From NCBI RefSeq assembly GCF_000739595.1, contig NZ_BBJP01000050.1:1-44587 (forward strand): 44,587 bases of DNA. The letters are read 5' to 3'. How positions within the stretch are numbered: position 1 is the first letter of the stretch; each line of letters begins with the position of its first letter. A program made the position numbers and the translations under genes. Positions 33,449 through 38,962 of the stretch are shown in pieces. The notes under the pieces are model-generated. The model searched no databases. It was given only the letters and a program-made list of their open reading frames with translations, and was not told where the DNA came from. The DNA is from Halorubrum halophilum. Lineage in GTDB: Archaea > Halobacteriota > Halobacteria > Halobacteriales > Haloferacaceae.

Positions 33449-34408
33449 CTACCCCGAGGCCTGTTCGCCGTCGGCGCTGGCACGTTGCTGGCGAGCGCGT
33501 TCGTAACGCTCACGTTCTTCCCGTGCGGTTGCCCAGTCGGCGAGGTCACTGTACACGGCGTCGATCGTTCGTTCGTCACTCGCCTCCGCCATAGCCACGG
33601 CGTCAACCGCAGCCGGTGTTGCGGCATCGTACGTGTCCTCGTACTCAGCAACTCGCGTCGTCAGCTCGTGTACGCGTGCCTGTAGTTCTTCGATAGAGTG
33701 GTCTGCGGCGAGTTGGTTGATGCGTCGCCATTCGAAGTATGCGTCGTTGCGTTCATAGGTGGTTGGATGACCGTCATGGCGTGTCGCGATGCCGAGATCC
33801 GAGAACCAGCTAAGGTACTTTCGGGCGGTTTTCGGGTCACACTCTACTCGCTCGGCGATAGCACTCGCCGTCGATGGTTCCCGAGTCTGGAGGATAGTTC
33901 CATAGATACGCTGTTCGACGTCGTCCCCGCTAAACGGGTCATCGAAAGAGGGGGGCCCGTCTGTGGACGCTGTGTCGGGCATACGCGCTCTTTCGAGGCT
34001 ACAGATATAATTCTTTCTTCGAGGAATAATTTCCTGAGCCGAGTATTGTTCTAGTACCTGCTGGTTGGAACCGAGGCGTGCAGCTACCGCCTGGTCAACA
34101 AGGTCGCTGTCAATACGGCCTTGCCAGAAGTCGATGTCTTCGTGGTCAATCGACTGGATGGCCCATGGAACGATCCGACTTTCATCTGGTGTTCCACCAC
34201 GAACCCAACTCGTCTCTGGAATCTCCATCAGTCCATCCATCCAAGATTTCGATGTCAACGTTAGCGAGATATATTGGTCGCCGTGGAACGGACGGCCTTC
34301 GTGGTTCGAGAGAATGAGCCAGGGCCGAGCGTCCTCCTCACCGTTGAACGGATCATCTCCATAGACGATGTCGCCACGCTCGAAAATTGGAGCCTTTTCG
34401 TCGGTCAC
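33449..34408 (-). CDS. PemK/MazF-like toxin fused in frame to DUF7342 wHTH regulator
   Basis: Residues 1-about 120 are a PemK/MazF-like domain: FERGDIVYGDDPFNGEEDAR, PWLILSNHEG, DQYISLTLTSK and IVPWAIQSIDHEDIDFWQGR. Residues 143-319 form a DUF7342 wHTH regulator starting MPDTASTDGPPSFDDPF, homologous to 29368-29895. The joint (EIIPRRKNYICSLERAR) is encoded by DNA that looks like the TATA box and operator of that regulator, so ATG 33982 is a probable internal leaderless start. Either the toxin lost its stop and became a true fusion, or two proteins are made. The GTG start overlaps the upstream antitoxin stop (GTGA). Confidence 0.75.
   Translation of the reverse strand: MTDEKAPIFERGDIVYGDDPFNGEEDARPWLILSNHEGRPFHGDQYISLTLTSKSWMDGLMEIPETSWVRGGTPDESRIVPWAIQSIDHEDIDFWQGRIDSDLVDQAVAARLGSNQQVLEQYSAQEIIPRRKNYICSLERARMPDTASTDGPPSFDDPFSGDDVEQRIYGTILQTREPSTASAIAERVECDPKTARKYLSWFSDLGIATRHDGHPTTYERNDAYFEWRRINQLAADHSIEELQARVHELTTRVAEYEDTYDAATPAAVDAVAMAEASDERTIDAVYSDLADWATAREERERYERARQQRASADGEQASG
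34003..34028 (-). promoter_or_regulatory. Internal TATA box and operator-like palindrome
   Basis: GAATTATATC (34003-34012) is centred 26 bases before ATG 33982, with the palindrome-like TTCCTCGAAGAA and AATTATT directly upstream. Order and spacing match 29918-29940, although here the DNA is also translated within the fusion frame. Confidence 0.55.
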
Positions 34409-34776
34409 TGTTCGTCCTCGACGCTTGGGTGAGATTCATCAGGTGCATGCTCACGCCACGCCTCCGGGTCTTCCGCACCAAGTTGGTCGTTGAACAGGGC
34501 GGTCGCCCGCTCGTACCCGCTGTATCCTTCGAGGCGCTCTGTGTCGGTAGTCACCGCCCAGTACGTCGCCTTGTGTTCGACCAGACTACGGTCTTTCAAC
34601 CGTGAGAGTGCGGTGCTGACCGCCCCTTCATCGACGCCGATCTGGGAGGCGATTTCGCGGGCCTTGAACGCCCGATCCTCGTTGGCAGCGAGAAACCCGA
34701 GAACCTGATCTGGGACCGAAAGGCCCGCAAGCTCTTCCTTGCTCGTGTTTTCGAAGGTGTCTCGGTCAATCGACAT
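34405..34776 (-). CDS. MarR-like wHTH antitoxin partner of the PemK-like toxin
   Basis: The 123-residue protein has a winged helix: VPDQVLGFLAANEDRAFKAR, EIASQIGVDEGAVSTALSRL and the wing KDRSLVEHKATYWAVTTD. The acidic C-terminus (AEDPEAWREHAPDESHPSVE) could bind the toxin. It overlaps the PemK gene by 4 bases (GTGA), the usual layout of haloarchaeal wHTH/PemK modules. It probably represses its own operon. Confidence 0.75.
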   Translation of the reverse strand: MSIDRDTFENTSKEELAGLSVPDQVLGFLAANEDRAFKAREIASQIGVDEGAVSTALSRLKDRSLVEHKATYWAVTTDTERLEGYSGYERATALFNDQLGAEDPEAWREHAPDESHPSVEDEQ

Positions 34777-34957
34777 TGTTGACTAGGAATACGGCATCGA
34801 CTGTAAAAAGCGTTCGGCGTGAAAGTAATGAAAATGTTGAAAGGGATGACTCATCCACCCCGTTGGATGGGGAGACAATCTCGAATCTGACGGGACCCAA
34901 CTGCTGTCTGGAGAGGGTTTAGCTGAATTGAGGCGCTAAGCCCCCTTCCTCAGCGAG

Positions 34958-35459
34958 CGCCGACCTCCGACGGAAGCGCCGTGACTTCTTACACAAACTC
35001 TCGGCGTACTACGCACGAGAGTACGACCTCGTGGCGGTCGAAGACCTGAACGTGAAGGGGATGATGGAGTCGCCGTCGAACAGCCACAACACGGCGTCGG
35101 CGGCGTGGCGAACGTTCCTCTCGTTGCTCGAATACAAGTGCAAGCGAGAGGGGGCGCACTTCGTGGCGGTCAACCCGAGAGGGACGACCAAGGAGTGCGC
35201 GTCCTGTGGCGTCTCGACGGACAAGCCGTTGTGGGTCCGCGAACACTCTTGTCCTGCCTGCGGGTTTGAGGCGGACAGGGACGCGAACGCGGCGTGGAAC
35301 ATTCTTTCTCGCGGCCTCGAAGATGTAGAAGTGGGATACTCCGAATCAACGCCTGTGGAGACTGCGCTCCCTGTGGATACATCCGTATCTGCAAAGCGCG
35401 TCGTGGAAACAGGAAGCCCCGACCTCAAGGAACGAGCCGCGCCAGCGGCAAGTGAGTAG
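34958..35459 (+). pseudogene. tnpB: TnpB C-terminal fragment
   Basis: Similarity begins at ADLRRKRRDFLHKLSAYYAR (no start codon) and includes RuvC-II YDLVAVEDLNVKGM, the zinc ribbon CASCGVSTDK and CPACGFEADRDANAAWNILS with the RuvC-III Asp. RuvC-I and the N-terminal domain are missing. The stop is followed by GTCGGGGTAGTTCAC, also seen at 25450. A small hairpin CATCCA/TGGATG (34852-34869) lies upstream. It abuts a second tnpB fragment on the other strand. Confidence 0.85.
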
Positions 35460-35515
35460 GTCGGGGTAGTTCACATGAGTCTCCCCGAGCGACAATCCGA
35501 ACTCAGTTCGATTTT

Positions 35516-35690
35516 GTGTCGTCCCCACACCGTGAACACGTTTTCGAGGTGTTCCACACGTTCTCTTTCAGCACCTCAACACCGCGCATCTCACCTTTGT
35601 ATTCGAGGTACTGGTAGAGACGGTCGAACGGCCACGAGTGCAGTCTCTTGTTCCCGGTCTTGCCCCAGTTTGTCCCGGCGGGCGATCATG
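35516..35690 (-). pseudogene. tnpB: TnpB fragment, opposite strand
   Basis: The minus strand reads WGKTGNKRLHSWPFDRLYQY, LEYKGEMRGVEVLKENVW and NTSKTCSRCGDD, equivalent to WGKHGN...TSKSCSCCG of the tnpB at the window start. About 58 codons remain, without start or end. It lies tail to tail with the fragment 34958-35459, so at least two independent elements decayed here. Confidence 0.8.
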
Positions 35691-35756
35691 TCGGTTTCGA
35701 ATCTGAAGAGTCATTTTTGCCCAAACGTAATTACCCAGCGCAACCGTAGGTATTCC

Positions 35757-36047
35757 ATGGCAACCGAAGATATCTCAACTCGACTTGCACAGCTCAAGCC
35801 GAAACTTGAGCAGGAGTATCCGATCAGCGAGCTGGGTATCTTTGGGTCGTATGCGCGTGGTGAACAACAGCCCGACAGCGACCTCGACATACTCGTCGCG
35901 TTCGAAAAACCAGTGACATTGTTCGATCTCGTTCGGTTGGAAAACGAACTGACGGACGAGCTTGGTATCGAGGTCGATCTGGTGACGAAAGATTCGTTGA
36001 AGCCACGGATAGAGACTCGCGTTAGTGACGATCTCGTCTTGGTATGA
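35757..36047 (+). CDS. mntA: MNT-domain nucleotidyltransferase antitoxin (MntA-like)
   Basis: ATG 35757 gives a 96-residue protein starting MATEDISTRLAQLKPKLEQE. It carries the minimal nucleotidyltransferase motif GIFGSYARGEQQPDSDLDIL (GSYARG-x5-SDLD) and a third acidic strand EVDLVTK. In MNT/HEPN modules this enzyme AMPylates a Tyr of the HEPN RNase and so inactivates it. Upstream frame to 35475 is tnpB debris on the other strand. It overlaps the HEPN gene by 4 bases (ATGA). Confidence 0.88.
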   Translation: MATEDISTRLAQLKPKLEQEYPISELGIFGSYARGEQQPDSDLDILVAFEKPVTLFDLVRLENELTDELGIEVDLVTKDSLKPRIETRVSDDLVLV

Positions 36048-36382
36048 CAGCGGTTCTGGACTATCTAGATGATATTCTTGACGGCGTTGCGAAGATCAAG
36101 CGATATACAAGAGGGATGACCTACGAAGAGTTCGTTGACGACCCAAAGACAGTCGACGCAGTACTCCGGAATTTTGAGGTGATCGGCGAGGCAGCGAAGA
36201 ACGTTCCTGATGATATCCGTCAAGAGTATGATGATGTGCCGTGGTCAGAAATGGCTGGAATGCGTGATAAGTTGATCCACGGATACGCAACCGTCGAATT
36301 ACAAATTGTCTGGACAACTATCCAAGAAGAGGTGCCAACCTTAGGAGCACAGATCGAGTCCGTTCGAGACGAAATTGAATGA
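36044..36382 (+). CDS. hepT: HEPN toxin (HepT-like RNase)
   Basis: The 112-residue all-helical protein has the catalytic and modification motif RDKLIHGY (R-x4-H-x-Y), preceded by NFEVIGEAAKNVPDDIRQEY as in HepT. The Arg/His pair cleaves RNA; the Tyr is the AMPylation target of the partner. All motif residues are present, so it looks active. It starts in the ATGA overlap with the MNT gene. Confidence 0.9.
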   Translation: MTAVLDYLDDILDGVAKIKRYTRGMTYEEFVDDPKTVDAVLRNFEVIGEAAKNVPDDIRQEYDDVPWSEMAGMRDKLIHGYATVELQIVWTTIQEEVPTLGAQIESVRDEIE

Positions 36383-36458
36383 CATCGCAACGCACAGTAA
36401 TGTAGTGAGGTCCTCCATGACGTTCGTAGTGAACACTTCAGGACCGACCATGGCTACA

Positions 36459-36571
36459 CAATCCGAGAATGCTACGCCCATCTCGGAAGCGCAGGCATGG
36501 TTTGCGGTACATCCAGAGTCTGCCAAAAACAGCTCGATCGAGACGTCGGAGGGTCCTCCCTAGAGCGCCCC
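36459..36571 (+). repeat. Coding-like 111-bp repeat, copy 2
   Basis: Similar to 25468-25578. The frame reads TQSENATPISEAQAWFAVHP and ESAKNSSIETSEGPP then TAG. It is followed 13 bases later by a PATE-like element, whereas copy 1 lies next to a tnpB relic. Confidence 0.6.
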
Positions 36572-36584
36572 TTCTCGCGGTTGT

Positions 36585-36795
36585 TACGGAAAATCGAGGA
36601 GAAAGCCTCGCGCTTTACAGTGGTTGCCGAATCGGCCCGTATCAGTCACCGATCGGGTGTGAACAACGGTCTTCAGTTATATACGTAATAAAGAGATATA
36701 TAAATAGAATACACCGAGTTTGATGACCAGTATCCTCGATATGAGACGTGTTGTGAGGTTCGGCAACTACTGTTTAGCGCGGGGATGAATCCGAC
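36585..36795 (+). mobile_element. PATE-like mini-element interrupted in its hairpin loop
   Basis: TTAC (36585-36588), then GGAAAATCGAGGAGAAAGCC and TCGCGC-TTTA (36589-36619); after a 153-bp insertion it continues TTTA-GCGCGGGGATGAATCCGAC to 36795. Without the insertion and one TTTA the body is 50 bp, matching the elements at 13915, 16477 and 38897. Confidence 0.75.
36620..36772. mobile_element. 153-bp MITE-like element inside the PATE loop
   Basis: The ends CAGTGGTTGCCGAA and TTCGGCAACTACTG are inverted repeats (13 of 14). TTTA duplicates flank the element (36616-36619 and 36773-36776). The interior is AT-rich with no gene. The insertion point is exactly the hairpin loop of the surrounding mini-element. 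Confidence 0.75.
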
Positions 36796-36894
36796 AACAG
36801 AGACACTAAACACGAGTTTTATAACGCTTGACAGTATATTGTAACGTAAGCACACCAGGCGAAAATTGGAGTTGGATTGGGGTCTCCGTCAACA

Positions 36895-37133
36895 AAAAGC
36901 AACCCTGCGTCGGATGTTCTACTCGCCCTTCGCGGGTGAGTCAGGTCGATGGCACGGCCTGTGAGGTGCAAGCAGATACCCAAGCACACCACGCCTCCAT
37001 TCGGAGGCCTGACGCACTACTCACAAACCACAGCCGAGACCCCGGTGGTCTCGGTCAGGGTGCCTTCGGGGGCACACGACCGGCGTGCTGTCCCACGAAG
37101 GAATCCTCCGCTTCAGCGCGGGGAGGATGTCAA
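36895..37133 (+). mobile_element. Hairpin-rich 3' remnant of an IS1341-type element
   Basis: The stretch has several short hairpins: ACTCGCCC-TTC-GCGGGTGAGT, GCCTCC-ATTC-GGAGGC, CCGAGACC-CCG-GTGGTCTCGG and GTGCC-TTCG-GGGGCAC. It ends in the right-end palindrome CCTCCGC-TTCA-GCGCGGGGAGG (37105-37126) and GTCAAT. Its order resembles the tail of haloarchaeal tnpB genes plus right end, the region that gives the guide RNA scaffold in IS200/605 elements. There is no tnpB open frame. Confidence 0.6.
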
Positions 37134-37224
37134 TTGCTAGGTCTTTCGCCTGAAGCGACTCCGTGACCCGATCCCACTCTTCGGGATACACCACGTCGAC
37201 GCGCCAGCTCTTGATGCCGATCAC
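37134..37224 (-). pseudogene. N-terminal stub truncated by an IS right end
   Basis: From GTG 37224 the minus strand reads VIGIKSWRVDVVYPEEWDRV then TESLQAKDLA, and runs into the IS palindrome at GTCAAT. The family is unknown. It lies just beyond an origin box (37241-37266), on the far side of the orc1/cdc6 gene. Confidence 0.35.
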
Positions 37225-37240
37225 GTTGAGATCCTGCACA

Positions 37241-37266
37241 CCCACCCCACCGCTTCCGCTGTTAGC
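37241..37266 (-). other. Origin recognition box next to orc1 3' end
   Basis: Minus strand GCTAACAGCGGAAGCGGTGG then GGTGGGT matches the boxes at 38577-38846 with one change. It lies 46 bases beyond the orc1 stop, so boxes bracket the gene. Confidence 0.7.
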
Positions 37267-37311
37267 ACGAGCGGACACCACTGTGATCAGGACAACCGAC
37301 GGAACTCCGAT

Positions 37312-38496
37312 TCACGCGGACTCCAATAATGTCGATAATCCACTTCGCACCGCCGAAACGGACTGCTCCAACCGGTGTTCGTTGTACTTCCCACCATCCT
37401 TCCCCCGATTGTGTTCTGTCGAACTCGTGATTCCCAATTGTGCCAACTCGCCTAGGTAGTCACGGACCGACCGTTCTGAAACCGGACTCACCCCTTCTGA
37501 ATGAGCGACTCTCCGATATGTGTCTACGACCTCACGCGTTCGTGCCGGCGTTTCACCACGTTCGTGGAGGAGTGCTAGTGCGTACAACACGAGTTTTCCG
37601 TGCTGGGAGTAGTTCTGTATCCCCTCGACTACTTGATCCATCTGAACACGCTCCCGGGCTTTCTGTACATACGATTCGGTTACAACATCGGAACCACTCT
37701 CGCGTGCGACGTCGCCGGCCTCCAAGAGGAGATCTAAGGCTTTCCGTGCGTCACCGGAGTCTTTCGCCCCGTAGGCTGCACACATCGCGATAACCCCGTC
37801 TTCGAGGACACCGTCTTGAAAGGCGACCCGTTCACGCTGTTCAAGTACGAGCCGGAGTTCGTCTGCATCGTACGCGCTGAAGGAAACTTCCTTTTCACAG
37901 AGTGACGACTGGACCTTCGAAGACAGTTGTGTCCGGAAATCCAAGTCGTTCGAGATACCGATGACACCGAGCTTCGCATCACAGATGTCACCGTTCGAGC
38001 GAGCGCGCGACAGTTTGTAGAGCAGCGAATCGTCTCCGATGTGATCGACTTCGTCAAGCACAATGAGCACCGTCCCCCCGCTCGCATCGAGTTCGTCGAA
38101 AAGGAATTCATACACACTCGCCTGTGGATACCCTGTATTGGATATCTGCCGTCCCGGCTCACGTAGTTCGTTGACTAGCTTCACACCCACTTGGTAGGAT
38201 GTGTTCAGCCCGTCGCAGTTGACTTCGATCGTTGTGAGCTTGAGTTCCGGCACGTTGGTTGCGTCCCTTTTGAGCGTACGGAGAAGATAGCGCGTGGCTG
38301 CAGTCTTTCCGACGCCGCTCTTTCCATAGAGAAAGACGTTCGAGGGAGTCTCGTTGTTGATGACCGGCTGGAGGGCCGCGTGGTACCGGGTGAGCTCTTC
38401 GTCGCGCCCGACGAGACTATCTGGCGTCCACTCTTCGAGAAGCGCCTCCCGATTCTCGAAGATGGAGTTATTCGGTGTGAACGAGAAGTCACCCAT
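37312..38496 (-). CDS. orc1/cdc6: Orc1/Cdc6 replication initiator
   Basis: The 394-residue protein has an AAA+ domain: PDSLVGRDEELTRYHAALQP, Walker A LYGKSGVGKTA, Walker B VLIVLDEVDHI, sensor 1 LGVIGISNDL and sensor 2 region GDARKALDLLLEAG. The C-terminal winged helix covers about 300-394 (SVRDYLGELAQLGITSSTEH). It binds origin boxes and recruits MCM. The length is typical. Boxes of one type lie both upstream (38577-38846) and downstream (37241) of it, so this is an autonomous initiator-origin pair. Confidence 0.93.
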   Translation of the reverse strand: MGDFSFTPNNSIFENREALLEEWTPDSLVGRDEELTRYHAALQPVINNETPSNVFLYGKSGVGKTAATRYLLRTLKRDATNVPELKLTTIEVNCDGLNTSYQVGVKLVNELREPGRQISNTGYPQASVYEFLFDELDASGGTVLIVLDEVDHIGDDSLLYKLSRARSNGDICDAKLGVIGISNDLDFRTQLSSKVQSSLCEKEVSFSAYDADELRLVLEQRERVAFQDGVLEDGVIAMCAAYGAKDSGDARKALDLLLEAGDVARESGSDVVTESYVQKARERVQMDQVVEGIQNYSQHGKLVLYALALLHERGETPARTREVVDTYRRVAHSEGVSPVSERSVRDYLGELAQLGITSSTEHNRGKDGGKYNEHRLEQSVSAVRSGLSTLLESA

Positions 38497-38510
38497 ATGA
38501 ACAGTATCTA

Positions 38511-38846
38511 GTTAGTAGTGTATAAAACCATAACTTCTTTTGTTTCCGTTGTTACGCTTATTTATGTACTCTTGATCCCCACTGGTTCCGCTGTTAGCGT
38601 CACCGTGTCTCGTATCCATCTGTATCCCTGGTGTACTTCACTCGGTTCGTGGATGGATCTGTCTCTCTATACTAACAGCGGAAGCAGTGGGGTTGTGTGC
38701 GCGAGCGCACCGCCCAAAGAGATTCACGTTAACAGCGGAAGCAGTGGGGTGAGTATGAGTATCACAGACTACCGTTTTGGGGACACACACGCTCTGTTTT
38801 CACTCCCCGTTTTTCCACCGTAACAGCGGAACCAGTGGGGTGGGGG
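38511..38846. other. oriC: Replication origin with repeated boxes
   Basis: Four boxes with the core AACAGCGGAAG/CCAGTGGGG: one inverted at 38577-38598 and three direct at 38672-38693, 38728-38750 and 38819-38846, the last followed by a G-run. Between the gene and the first box is an AT-rich stretch (38511-38575), a candidate unwinding element. This is the standard layout of haloarchaeal Orc1-dependent origins. Confidence 0.85.
38519..38527 (-). promoter_or_regulatory. TATA box of orc1/cdc6
   Basis: GGTTTTATA on the minus strand is centred 27 bases from ATG 38496 and fits a leaderless transcript. It lies inside the AT-rich part of the origin. Confidence 0.55.
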
Positions 38847-38896
38847 TATTCCACGAAGTCTCTGGGTTCGTCCTCAAACCTAGAAACATGTGATGA

Positions 38897-38949
38897 CTTG
38901 ATATCCTCTCTGCGCTGAAGCGCGAGGATTTCTCCCCGGCTTTCCGTGA
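38897..38949 (-). mobile_element. PATE-like mini-element after the HerA-like gene
   Basis: On the minus strand TCAC (for TTAC) then GGAAAGCCGGGGAGAAATCC, the hairpin TCGCGC-TTCA-GCGCAGA and the end ATCAAG. The body is 49 bp (38897-38945). It begins 13 bases past the stop of the gene at 38963, same strand. Confidence 0.7.
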
Positions 38950-38962
38950 TTTCTGCGGCCTG

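Noticed and set aside
36895-37133. tRNA or CRISPR-like array in the hairpin-rich stretch
   Set aside because: The hairpins differ in sequence and spacing, no cloverleaf can be drawn and no direct repeats with spacers exist; the IS 3' end explains it better.
38577-38846. CRISPR array reading of the repeated boxes
   Set aside because: Repeats are about 22 bp, irregularly spaced and partly inverted next to orc1/cdc6, which fits origin boxes.
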